DNA of 64,000 bases from Pontederia crassipes. Its lineage: Eukaryota; Streptophyta; Magnoliopsida; Commelinales; Pontederiaceae. Positions 22,790-34,432 of this stretch are shown here, one piece after another (positions within the stretch are counted from its first letter, which is position 1; each line of letters begins with the position of its first letter). The notes under the pieces were generated by a model. The model saw only the letters and a list, made by a program, of their open reading frames with translations. It was not told the origin of the DNA and did not search any database. The position numbers were made by a program, and so were the translations under genes. The DNA lies in the NCBI GenBank assembly GCA_030549335.1, contig CM060198.1:62537378-62601377 (forward strand), in the 5' to 3' direction.

Positions 22790-22991
22790 TGTTCTCCTCT
22801 CCTTCTCCTTCTCTTCTTCTCCTTCTTCGAGCAGTGGATTGGAGTTGGATCAAACAAGGGAAGAAATGGTAATTGTATGAGAAGAGAGACAAAATAAGAA
22901 TGGGCGGAGAGAACAAGGTACAAGGGAAGAGGGCGTGGGAAGATCCGCCAGGTGAGGAGTTGGGGGGTGGCTGCGGTTGCTGCTTTCAATT

Positions 22992-22994
<3 letters not shown>

Positions 22995-23028
<34 letters not shown>
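22995..23028. repeat. (AG)17 microsatellite, CT-rich leader of PDH E1 alpha
   Basis: On minus this is a (CT)n tract about 205 bp upstream of the PDH start codon, in the presumed 5' leader or core promoter. Pyrimidine patches and GA/CT repeats near the transcription start are common in plants; function here is inference. Confidence 0.9.
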
Positions 23029-23030
<2 letters not shown>

Positions 23031-26006
23031 TGGGAGGTGGAATGCGAAAACAAATCCAGCAAGTTGGGGGCGTACAAGTCAGCATGGATTCGGAAAAGGC
23101 AGATGCAGCGTCCATCCACCGCATGACAGCTGTTAGGACCGCTCCAAGTAGTTCACTCTTGGTCTACATTTTGCCAGCATTTTTAAAATTTGGATTTTTT
23201 TTCAGGTACTACAAGATGATGTAAATAACGAAATATTTCGAAACAAATGGCATGACAGTGTCTTTGGTATGCAGATTCATACATTGTCATTGGCTTGGAA
23301 TTACATAAATGTGTTTCGCTTAATCAAGATTTTCACTTCTAATTTTTGTGAGTACAAAAAAATTTTGTTCCGAGCAACACACGATGAACAATATAATCGA
23401 ATTAGTTGAGCTTGATGATGATTAGTTGAGCTCGATGAAGTGACCAGTCTTCAACTTATGATCGTACACATATTCGTTATTGTCAACATTATCAAAATCG
23501 TACTAGACCAAACAAGTCGATTCGATCGTGAATCGATCGTTAATCCGGTCCGATTGTATATTCAAATCGATTTTGACACCAATTCAATCGAGAAAAATAG
23601 CTCAGTTGATTGAACCGGTTGTTCAATTCAAATGTTGGAAAAAAAAGAAAACGTTAAAAATAGAAAAGTTAAAGAAGGGAAAAAAAAAGAATAAAAAGAA
23701 GATTAAAGAGGAGGGAAATTTATATGTAAAAATTAAATAAGAATATGAATAAAAAGGCAAGCATTTAAAATCGAATAATATTAAAAAGAAAAATTATGAA
23801 AAGAAAAAAGAGGAAATAGAAAGGAAAAAATCAAAATCAAAATAAGAATAAGTTAAGATAAAATATATTAATATAGCATATATTATCATTAAAAATAAAA
23901 TGATAAATTAATAATAATCTATTTATATTTATATGTTAACAATTATTATTTATTGCTATTAAAACTTTTAATAAATATACATTATATCATATTAATATTT
24001 TTATTATTAATAGGTTATTAGTACAATATTCATCTATTATATCATATAACTTATATTATATCATTAAATTAACATAATAATATTTAATAAAATTCTATTC
24101 AACAAGGTTGAAATTCGATCGAACCGATCCGATCGGCACCTGATTACGAAATGTCCGCATGAGTTTTGCCATTAATGTCGCTTACTAGATATGAGAAGCT
24201 TGTTACAAATATATATAATTGAGTTTGATATAAATGAGTTTGATGATTGTGATATTATGATAATAAAAGAATATCATCAATAATAATTCTATTTATTATT
24301 ATCCTTCATAATGGATATAATTATTTTTTTACAATTTCATATGTATAAAATTATTTGTTATTATCATTAATTATCTTTTAAACTATTAATAAAAAATTAT
24401 ACATGAATTCGTAGGAAAGCAACAGACTCATTTTTCCCTTTGTATAAATTTGGAATCTATCATTGATAAGTTTGAATTGTCATTGCATAATGATATCACA
24501 TAAAAAGGACAGTGTGACTGTGTATAACAAATACTAAAAAGTTTCAAATTAAACATAAATCTCTCCATTAGTCAAAAAGAAATTAATAAAAGAGTGTAGT
24601 ACCAAAATTTAAGCAACAATCTAACCTTTAGTTATGAAATAAAAGGTAATATTAAGAGAATAAATATGGTAAACATATTAAAATATTAAGGGAATAAATA
24701 TGGTAAACATATTAATAACATAACTAGAAACCGCTTCTTGCAATAACCTCTTGGTCTAATAGGGCATACGTAGTTTGAAGTTGACTTGGTGAAGATCGCT
24801 CAATTTGTGACTCATGAACAACGCACCGTGGTAATGGTAGATTGTGATTGCATCCTCCTCTCTTGATAAATTACTTTTTCTCCATATTTCTTTTTTGTTA
24901 ATATACTCTATTTGATACATGAATTTATTTTATGTTTAATTTACCTTGAACGCCCAATTTTCATTAACACAATACTTTTTTGTTCATATTTTTTAATTAC
25001 TTTTGAAATATTATTTTTTACGAAACTTTTCATCTTGATGCAAGTGAGATGGATCAATCTTGTTAAGACATTACTATATTAAAAATTATTATTTTACTTT
25101 ATTTATTTAGAACTTGATTTTATTATTTGCGAAAATCTATTATTATTCATTCCGACAACTGGTCCGATCAATCCGACCAAACCCGTTGATGAATCCAAGT
25201 TCAAGGTCGGATTGAATCTTACCACATTGGATTGGAAACTAGAATATATGTTGAAACTCTATTGCCACAAGTCAAGAAAATAACATCCATTATGTTTGGT
25301 CACCTCCATTTTCAGGGCAACAGGACATTTTAAAGTTCAAGATTACAATAGAAACACACTACAATATAACATATTTCACTTCATAAGAAATCAACTGCCA
25401 TAACATTAAACATATGTCTTTGCCATTATGTTTTTTTTTAAATACTTTTACTTCTCATTTTTTTCTACCTCTTTATACATAATTGGTTATATGAGGCACT
25501 GAATAAATAAAGGATAGACACGGATACAATTATGATGATTGACAATATAGAGTAAGCTGTAATTTGCCGTTATTTGACAATGGAAATGCTTTGAGCCCAC
25601 ACTGCCAAACTAGAAATTTTAAGCACACGATTGGAATACCATTTGAACAAGCCAAATGCATAAAGCAATCTAGGTTAGTCACTTACAGTACGTGAAAAAC
25701 AATATTTTGAGTCGGATTCCTCTTTTCTTTCTCAAATTTATAGAAAAAAAGAGTACCAATAGCGTATGATTTCCTTTTTTAAGAGAAAAATTTCGGAGTA
25801 CTTATATAATCACATAGATCGGCATATCTAATATTATCAAAAGGATTACAGAATGAAGATGTAATATCCTTATATCTAAGACATTATTCTGTACCAATAC
25901 AGATGATACATTCACTCCTTTTTGCATGTAAAGTTTCCTTATGTTATATACGAGGAGTTGTGTCTCCAAACTTCTTGGGAGTTCTCTGAGACAACACCAG
26001 CATACA
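23029..26006. other. AT-rich intergenic region between the PDH and START genes
   Basis: Left end is PDH upstream DNA. From 23500 the sequence is AT-rich, with GATCGAACCGATCC-like words near 23520-23640 and 24105-24140 and again near 25155. These may be remnants of a repeat family, but no ends could be set. At 24640-24715 AGAATAAATATGGTAAACATATTAA is duplicated in tandem. The right end (25800-26006) should be the 3' untranslated region of the START gene. Confidence 0.45.
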
Positions 26007-29000
26007 TCATAATCTTTTCCCAAGTCTGGCAAACCTTCTCACTACTCCGAAAATGACAGCCTTGGTCAGGAGGCCATGGTCGAGTGTACAGGCTACGGCT
26101 ACAGCACCTCCAACTACGACTAACTTGGGTATGTTGCGAGTCCATTGCCTTGGCTTCTCTGCTTCCACAATATCATCTGACGACGACACAGCAACAGCAT
26201 CCAGTGACCTGAGCTGGTCAGCGTCGAACTTGGTGTTGATTTGTGCCATGGCGGCACTTCGAGAAAGTGGCTCACTGGAGTTTCTTGCAACCTGGTAAGC
26301 TCGAAGGCCGGGTTCAATCTTCTTTACACAACCCCACATTCCCTGGCGTACTCCCAGTTTTGCAATTTCCCAAGGGATGCCCATGTCCTCATGATGGAAG
26401 AGGAGTACCTCGCAAGCAGTCATCTGACCATCTCTTTTCGATTCAGCTAGCAGATTTATGCAATAAGGGTTAACAATATAAATCAAGCATCATAAAAAAT
26501 AATGTAGGAGAGGAAACCCAGGAAAAGTAAGATGGATAATGACTCTGCACCTGGACGAATGCACCAGCTTGAATAATACAAGTCAACACGCCTTGGCCTG
26601 TCGCGCCTAGGTACTGAAGGATAAGGGACTCCCTGGATAAACACACAACAGATTTTAGACACATGCAGCTCCTAAACATTATCAAGAAATTTATCATAAG
26701 AAATAGAAAACTAATTTGTCAAACATGAGCTACACACACCTGTGGTTGAAATAAACGCATCTCAAAGCTATCAGTCAATTGAAAAGAATGAATTACGTAT
26801 TAGAAGTGAAGATAACAGAATAAAAATATATAGAAAAAGACATGCACCTTGTAGTTCGTGGAACCAGATAAATTTTATCCTACCATCCACCATAGACGAG
26901 GATAAAGTTTTGACAAATGTAAATATCAGCGAATTAGTAGGGAGGCATATCTAATGAGTTGTCACCTAGATATGAGATGAATAGAATAAAAGCTCACCGG
27001 ATACTTATTTTATGTTTGTCAGACTCCGAATAGTGAGAAAGTCATGTAATGGTTTCTACTATCTAGAATATCTAAACTATTTTGTTGCCTATGTCATAAA
27101 CAGATTGAAATATTGATACTTGATAAGATCCTACATTCAGTACACTTGGACTATTCCGTATGAAAACAGCTACATATCAATCCCTTTTTTTGAGGGATAA
27201 AACAAACATTAATCCATGTTGTACCAAGTTTGCTGACAACAGGGTAACAAGAAACAACAATAACAACAAAGTCTTATCTTACTAGGTGGGGTCGGCTACA
27301 TGGATCATACGACGCCATTCCGCTCTATTAGTAACCAAACCTTTCGGTATATTATTCACCAATAGATCTTGCTCTATTAGTTCGCCAAATGTCCGCCTTG
27401 GCCTCCCTCTCCCTCTTTTAATCGGACTCCAGATTATTTGATCTTCTCTTCTTACTGACGCATCTAATGGTCTTCTCTGAACATGACCAAATCATCTCAA
27501 ACGATTCTCTACCATTTTCTCATTAATAGGAGCCACTCCGACTCGTTCACGTATATGGTCATTCCTAATCTTATCTAATCTTGTATAACCACACATCCAT
27601 CTCAACATCCTCATTTCGGCTACCCCCACTTTACGTTCATGTTGTCCCTTCATAGCCCAGCATTCACTACCATATAACACTGTCGGTCTTATAGCAATAC
27701 GATAAAATTTTCCTTTAACTTTATTGGATACTTTTCTATCACAAAGAACTCCAGTGGCTTTCCTCCACTTACACCAACCAGCTTGAATTCTATGATTAAC
27801 ATCGTCATCAATCTCCCCATCTTGTCTTATAATTGATCCTAAATACTTAAACTTTGTCACTTGAGAAATTATATCCTCCCCTAGCCTAACTTTCAAATCG
27901 TCTCTAAGTTGTTTATTTATGAAATTGCAATGCATATATTCTGTTTTATTCCTACCTAAACGAAAACCCTTTGACTCCAACGTATTTCTTCATATTTTTA
28001 ATTTTGTATTAATCTCTACTCTTGAATCCGCTAAAAATACTATATCATCCACAAATAGCATGCACTTAGGTACCTCCTCTGTGATACTCTCGGTTATAGC
28101 ATCGATAACTAAGTTAAATAGATACGGGCTTAAAGCTGATCCTTGATGTAGGTCAATTCTTATAGGAAATTCATTTGTCTCACCTCCGGGTGTCCTAACC
28201 CTAGTCAATGCCCCATCGTACATATCTTGTATTACCTTAATGTAGGCAACACTCACCCTCTTCTTTTGCAAGGCTTTTCAAAGTACATCCCTTGGTACCC
28301 GATCATACGCCTTCTCTAAATCAATGAAAGCCATATGTAAGTCTCTTCTCCTACTTCGATACTTCTCCATCATCCCCCTTAGTAAATAAATCGCCTCTGT
28401 AGTGGATCTTCCTGGCATGAACCCAAATTATCTCTCAGAAATACTAGTCTCCATTCTCAATCTATGCTCAATCACTTTTTCCCATAATTTCATTGTGTGA
28501 CTCATAAGTTTAATCCCTCTATAATTTGCACAATTCTGAATATCCCCTTTATTCTTGTAAATAGGAACTAATGTACTTAATCTCCAATCATCAGACATCT
28601 TTTTCGACCGTAAAATCTCATTAAATAATTTACATAACCACAACACACATTTTTCTCCCAAACATTTTCAAACTTCAATCGGTATACCATCCGGTCCAAC
28701 GGCTTTACTATTCTCCATTTTCTTAAGAGCTTCGCTAACCTCCGAGACTCTAATTCTACGATAAAATGACATATTAAGCTCACATTCGCTATCTGTCAAG
28801 TCCTCCAAATCACAACGGAAACATTCACATCCATCGTTAAATAGCTTATAGAAATACTCTTCCCATCTGTTCTTAATATCTCCCTCAGTAACTAAAACCT
28901 TGCCAACTTCATTTTTTATGCATCTTACTTGATCCAAATCTCTCGACTCCTCTTTATTCCTTGCAATCTTGTAAATCCTTTGTTCACCAGCCTTTGTCCC

Positions 29001-32000
29001 TAACTCCTTATAAAACCCCTCATATGCTTTAGCACGAGCATCACTAACTGCCTTCTTAGCCTCCCTTTTCGCCAAACGATACTTTTCTCAATTGTCAGAA
29101 CTATTGTCCAAGTGTATCGCCTTGAAACAATTCTTCTTATTACGCACCTTTTCTTGGACCTCCTCATTCCACCACCAAGTCTCCTTATCGTGGTCCAAAA
29201 TCTTTTGATTCTCCAAAAATGGCTTTAGCAACCTTTTTTGCCACATTCTCCCACATGATACTAGCATCTCCTTCTAACTCCCACACACTTTCCTCTAATA
29301 ACTTACTTCTAAAAGTCTCTCGCTTCTCCCCCTTTAACTGCCACCACTTGATCTTTCGATAAAAAACTGTTCGAGATTTTGGTTTTATACATTTCATTTG
29401 CATATCAAGAACTAACAATCTATGTTGTGTAGTCACCCCATGCCCAAGAATTACTTTGCAATTAGTACAGCGTCTTTTATCAGTATTTCTTGTAAAAAAA
29501 AATTGATTTGAGACCTATGAGTTCCACTTTTGTATGTGATTAAATGTTCCTCTCTCTTCCTAAAACAAGTGTTGATAATCTTAAGGTCGTATGCTAAAGA
29601 AAAATCAATAATAGTTTGTCCTTCCTCATTCAACTCCCCAAAACCAAAACCACCGTGAACCCTTGCATGTGGTCCTGCCTCTTTACCAATATGTCCATTA
29701 AGATCTCCCCCAATATAAACTTTCTCGGTTGTTGGTATACTTTCAATCAAACCCTCCATATCTGCCCAAAACTTCTCCTTGAGATGTAATTTTGCTCCTA
29801 GTTGGGGTGCATATGCACTAATAATGTTCATAGTCTCATTTCCAACAATTACTTTCACGGATACGATTCGATCCTCAATCCTTTTAACTTCCACAACATT
29901 CTTCCTCCATTCTGCATCCGCGATAATACCAACACCATTCCTTCCCTTTACCTTACCTGTATACCAAAGTTTGGAACCATTTAACCTAATCTCTTTACTT
30001 CCCTCTCCCACCCATCTAGTTTCTTGCAAGCATAAGATACTAATCTTACGCTGGTCCATTACTTGTGCCACCTCGAGACGCTTCCCATTCAACGTCCCAA
30101 TGTTCCAAGAACCTAATCTGACCTTAGTTTCATGAACTAGCTTCTTTAACCGCCTCCGTCCATTAGAGTGCGGTAGCCCTTGCTCATTTAACACTGCATT
30201 CAGGCTAGGATGCAGCGGCTCTTGCTCTCTTATCACTGTACCCGAGCTGTACAGCGCGTTACTTACGGGTAACGACCTAGCATTAACACAATATATTCGT
30301 TGATCCATGTTCATGAGATTCGACAGAGTTTTACGCTGGCTGTCGGGGCCTAACACAACCCTCCTCCTTTATCCGGGCTTGGGACCGGCTATAAAACATA
30401 GGCGGAGTTAACAGGGTAACAAGAAACAAATGAAAAAATACATTATAAAGCAGTAACTAGACATCAGAAGAGGTATTACAAACTATTATATCTTCCAATT
30501 ACAAAGTATACTTAATTCATTTTTGAAGTTTTCCTTTCATTCAGTTTAATCTGTAGTTAAATCTAACCATAAGTGCCACCATAAGAATACTGTTTGGAAG
30601 CTATTCCAGAGTTAAGGCTTCTAAAGCTTCTTAGTATTTCAGGATAGCCGTGGGTTTCACCAATGTCCTATCTGTAACGTAGCTGGCTGGAGCATCTGGC
30701 CGGCACATATCATGTGTCAAATGTCATGACTTAGTAAATAGCTTACATATGGGGCCACAAGTAGAATGCGCTAACAAAAGCGACAAAAACTTCTTTAACG
30801 GCTACAATCTTCTTGTCCATTTCTTTCTTTCCACTCTGACATCCTACCTAATTGTAAATTAGCTGGTAAGACTGTCTGGCTGATACTGTGTTTTATCGCG
30901 TGAGGGATGTGCCGTTACTTATTAATTATCTTATATATTTTGACCTGCAAGTAGAGCATGCTACTCAAAGTGAAAGAAACTTCTTAAATAGTGCTTACAA
31001 CCTTATTGTCCATTTCTTTTTTTCCACTCTTTGACGTCATATTTTTTCTAAGTATTTATTAACTTGTCATGACTTGTAAATTACAGAAATGGCTTATCCT
31101 GTGTTATAGTGAAAGAAACATACACTTACATGTGTATCATTCAACTGTCTAATGATTAGGGTGATGCCTAACAAGAGACAATAAGTTATGATACTGTTTT
31201 AAAAACATGGTTTAGATTTACTGATATGGTAAACTACTAGGTTACCTAAAGAATCTAATATTTGCTGTTGCTAACCATACAGTCAGTTCCATGACAGAAT
31301 GTAATTATGATAACATATCAATAAATACAGTTAACAGTCATGCTGCCAAAAATATTTATGTTTTAGTTGAATCCAGTAATATCAAATAGCAATGGATTTA
31401 CACAATCGCCATTAAAGAAACAAATTGTGCAATAAATACATTGTTGTAGTAAGAATGCCAGAACACAATCATTGTGTCTTGTAGTGAAAAGGCAATGATA
31501 CAGATTTCAGAATTCAAATAAATTTTCAAATTTCAAATGTCAGGCATATGACATGGTTATGAAATGCAAAAGTACTATAAAAATCTTGTGGACAATTCAC
31601 ATTCCGGATGCATTGAACAAACAGGCTATATGCAAGAACTCTTACGATAAAAATTAATCAGTACAACATGGAATCTAGACAATGTTTTTATTTTCTGATA
31701 TATACCTTTGTTACACAGTAATATGCACCTCCTGATGTCCAAATCCGACGCCCAATGATATATTCTCTATCACTGCAGAAAAATGGAAACTGCACGCAAG
31801 ATGTGTGATAAGCAACACAGATAACAGATGGAAATTTCTCTGCAAGTTAAGGGTGTCGAAACAAATGAAACACACACCTTCCTGACCCACTGAACTATCA
31901 TTGTCCCGGTGGTTGGACACTCCTCTAGAATGTTGAATTGGATAAGCATGTCATCCCACCCATTCTTGATCCTGAAGTCATCATCACCAAAGAAGTCCCT

Positions 32001-32973
32001 GACCACATCCGCAGTGGCATCCTCATAAATAGTGCTACTTCGGTACTGAGGCGGCCCAGTCTAGAAGAAGAAAGACAAGCACGAAGTGCTCAAATAAACA
32101 CACAACTGCTTCATAATCCATAGACACGAAATGACTTCGACAATCGTAAATCAATTCATTGGCAAAAACCAACAAAATGGAATATTGATCGATGCATTAT
32201 TTATCTTGTAGTAAAAATGAAAAAATGATCAAATCGCAAAAGCTAAAATGAACTTTGTGTACAGCAATGCCTGTGGATCAAATTCGGAAAGATAAATCTT
32301 GATTGGTGCATTCTTGCTATTGTAATAAACAGAAAGAAAACGATTAAGTTGCGAAAGCTAAAATGCATTGTGTGTGCAACAATACCTCGGGATCCCTGCG
32401 CCATGCTTGGTAAGTCATGTTGGGTATGGACCTATCCATCATCTTCATCCACGCAGGCCCGCCGTCCGTAACCTCGACCAGCCGGAACAGGTGCCGCAAA
32501 TCCTCGTCCGTCATTGCCAGCTCCTTCCTCCGCGGCGTGACCGCCGGCGAGCTGCAGCAACAATCAGCGACAGGCCAAGACACCACATCAGAACCACTCA
32601 ACCCAAAGATTGAATCTTTTTTCTAACATTTCCCATTGTAAAATAAAAGGAACGATTTTTTTTCGCAACTCCAGCGCTCGAAGAACCAAACATACCTGGC
32701 AGCCGCAACCGCGTGCTCGGTCTCACCGGAGCTCCTCTTGGCCACGAACGAGGGAGACGCCAACTCAATCCCGTCCGCCGGCGCGCCCACCGCATCCGCA
32801 GCACCTGCAGTGCATGCGACGGGCGCCCACCGCGGCCGCCAGGCCCAGCCGATGACGAGGCCCGCAAGCACAGCCAGCCAGAGCGGCGCGGTGAAGGCGG
32901 CGAGCTCGACGGCCACGTCCACCGCCGACGGCCGGCGAAGCACCTCCAGCAGGGCGTCCACAATCAGCGCCAT
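26007..32973 (-). CDS. START-domain lipid-transfer protein with N- and C-terminal membrane segments, 410 aa
   Basis: Six exons on minus: 32696-32973, 32386-32551, 31878-32060, 31706-31789, 26551-26632 and 26007-26446. GT-AG borders and matching phases give 410 aa. The start MALIVDALLE is the first ATG that fits; an in-frame upstream extension lacks support. Residues about 24-46 are a membrane span (PLWLAVLAGLVIGWAW). The START domain (about 110-315) contains WMKMMDRSIPNMTYQAWRRD, FPFFCSDREYIIGRR, GVPYPS.PRRDRPRRVDLYYSSW and MTACEV..HHEDMGIP, characteristic of the plant 'polyketide cyclase/lipid transport' proteins. A C-terminal span (LVVVGGAVAVACTLDHGLL) precedes a basic end. It likely binds a lipid at a membrane; the ligand is unknown. 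Intron 5 is 5.07 kb because an RTE LINE lies in it. Confidence 0.92.
27258..30409 (-). mobile_element. Full-length RTE-clade LINE, degenerate, with 20-bp target duplication
   Basis: The element is about 3.15 kb and lies in intron 5 of the START gene in the same orientation. The 20-bp sequence AACAGGGTAACAAGAAACAA flanks it perfectly at 27238-27257 and 30410-30429. Its 5' end holds the leader AGCCGGTCCCAAGCCCGG. Its 3' end on minus reads GATCCATGTAGCCGACCCCA and ends in (TTG)n. A single long frame once coded an AP endonuclease followed by a reverse transcriptase. No LTRs or poly-A are present, as expected for RTE. Confidence 0.93.
27492..30356 (-). pseudogene. RTE ORF: AP endonuclease plus reverse transcriptase, broken in several places
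   Basis: The endonuclease part (about 29500-30120) shows GSWNIGTLNG, LQETRWVG, SAYAPQ and GGDLNGHIG; the last catalytic region reads RSQINFF where the family has Asp in place of Asn. The RT part shows GPDGIPIEV, LVPIYKNKGD..C.NYRGI, LHQGSALSPYLFNLVID and FVDDIVFLADS (YxDD-equivalent box), then a C-terminal C-rich region. At least five frame breaks or stops (near 29445, 29180-29080, 28665, 28425-28275 and 27985) mean that no functional polyprotein is encoded. Confidence 0.9.
30640..31040. repeat. Degenerate direct repeat in START intron 5
   Basis: Segments near 30690-30845 and 30890-31035 resemble each other, e.g. AAAAACTTCTTTAACGGC..TTGTCCATTTCTTTCTTTCCACTCT and GAAACTTCTTAAATAGT..TTGTCCATTTCTTTTTTTCCACTCT. 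This is an old tandem duplication with many changes and no coding content. Confidence 0.6.
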
Positions 32974-34156
32974 GCCGAACGCCCGGCTCCGCGAAGCAAA
33001 AACCCCCCCAATAGAGATAGCGAAAGGGAGGCAAAAAAATGAAAAGGAACAGAGGAGGGAGGAAGAAAGAACAGGTTCCAAAAAAGAAAGTAGTATACGG
33101 TTAAGTAAGCGTTTGTCTGTACAAATCTAAACACGAAATTATTGCTAAGAAAGAAAAAAAACAATAATAAATTTGAGGTGCAGAAGATATAAATTAAAAC
33201 AAAAAAAAGAACAGGACAAGAAAATGAAGTGGAGATATGTAGACAGAAGAAGAGGACAAGGAACAGGAGATTGTGGCTTGTGGGCAGAGGTGGAGGTTGT
33301 GGTGGTGAACAGGTGAAGGGGATTAGAGGGGATAAGGATTTGGAGAGAGAAAGAGAGGTGGTGGTGTGGGAAGAGAGGGAGAGAGAGGGGTGTTTGGATT
33401 TCCAGTGGGACACAACTCATTGGCACCCGCACATATAATGATGTATTAAAATGCACAGAACAGTTTTGGAACTATATTTTTAGTTCTTTTAGTATAATCC
33501 TCCCCTGTTTTGTTGGCTAAAGGGAACAATAAATATAGAAATGAACTTGGCCAGGATTAACTCAGCGGATAAGCTTTATCCCTAATATTTGGTAAGGAAT
33601 TGCTAAGAATGGATAATATGGATATTGATTTTGTTTTCAGTATTAACTACAAAGTTGACGAGAAAATCTCTTTAAAAAGAAATAAGATTTTTTCCATCAA
33701 CTTGTAATCAAACTTAGATTGGTTGATATTGTTTTTTCAAGCAAAGGAATTAATAATATTATGAAAAAGTCAATTAGTTCATAGTGTCAGTTACCTTTTC
33801 TGTTACTAACTGTGCTCCCAATAAGTTTAAAAATAAATGAGTACGATATTTTTTTTAAAAAATTATCGAATGTTTTATTCTTTTTTCTTCATTAGGTTGA
33901 AAACAATTCATGCAATTGGGGCAAAAAAAAGAAGAATTTTAAGTGAGATCTATCAACTTCTTTACTTTGTATTTATATTGTACTAGGGAAAAAATATTAA
34001 TTTACGTGTTGTTGATTAACGATGGTTATCTCGACATTATTTGATTAGAGAGTTAGAGCACTTTTGTGTTAGGGTAAGACGAAGACGAAGTTTGTGAGTT
34101 GCTCAATTTTGGATGGTGAATTTGAAGATTGGGAATGATACTTTGCTTGGCCACTA
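32974..34156. other. 5' leader/promoter of the START gene and intergenic DNA
   Basis: From 32974 to about 33420 the minus strand is pyrimidine-rich, with a CT-dense block at 33340-33390 (CTCTCTCTCCCTCTC), consistent with a leader and core promoter. The open frames here come from that composition. Beyond 33430 the DNA is AT-rich. At 33555-33575 a TTAACTCAGCGGATAAGC word recalls a tRNA A box but no B box follows. Confidence 0.4.
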
Positions 34157-34429
34157 GGGCCTCGTTTGGTTGGAGTTGCATTTGCATTTGCATGGAATTA
34201 AAACATATAATTTAGTAGATAAATTAATTTTTGAAGTTTACGCCGAGTTATTTCTATTCCACTTGATATAAAGAATACGTTAACTCTTATTTTTTTACTA
34301 TTCACGAGATCAACTTTTTTAGAAAGGATAATTTTGCCCTTTGTACTTCTTATAGATTAAACGATGCGTTTGATTATAACCCGTAGAATATTTACATAAT
34401 CCATCAATTAATCTGCAATCAAACGCCAC
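34157..34429. mobile_element. Tourist-like (PIF/Harbinger) MITE candidate
   Basis: The ends GGGCCTCGTTTGGTTG and, as reverse complement of the right end, GTGGCGTTTGATTG form imperfect terminal inverted repeats. A 3-bp CTA lies outside each end (34154-34156 and 34430-34432). The size is 273 bp with an AT-rich interior and no coding, which fits Tourist MITEs. Their usual target is TTA/TAA, so the CTA is a slight misfit. Confidence 0.55.
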
Positions 34430-34432
34430 CTA

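Noticed and set aside
22552-23124. 190-aa open frame on minus overlapping the PDH start
   Set aside because: Frame-shifted reading of PDH exon 1 and its CT-rich leader.
32974-33081. In-frame N-terminal extension of the START protein
   Set aside because: No ATG with better context and it lies in the presumed leader; MALIVDALLE matches the family start.
33545-33600. tRNA- or SINE-like A box
   Set aside because: No B box at the expected distance; a single degenerate box is not evidence.
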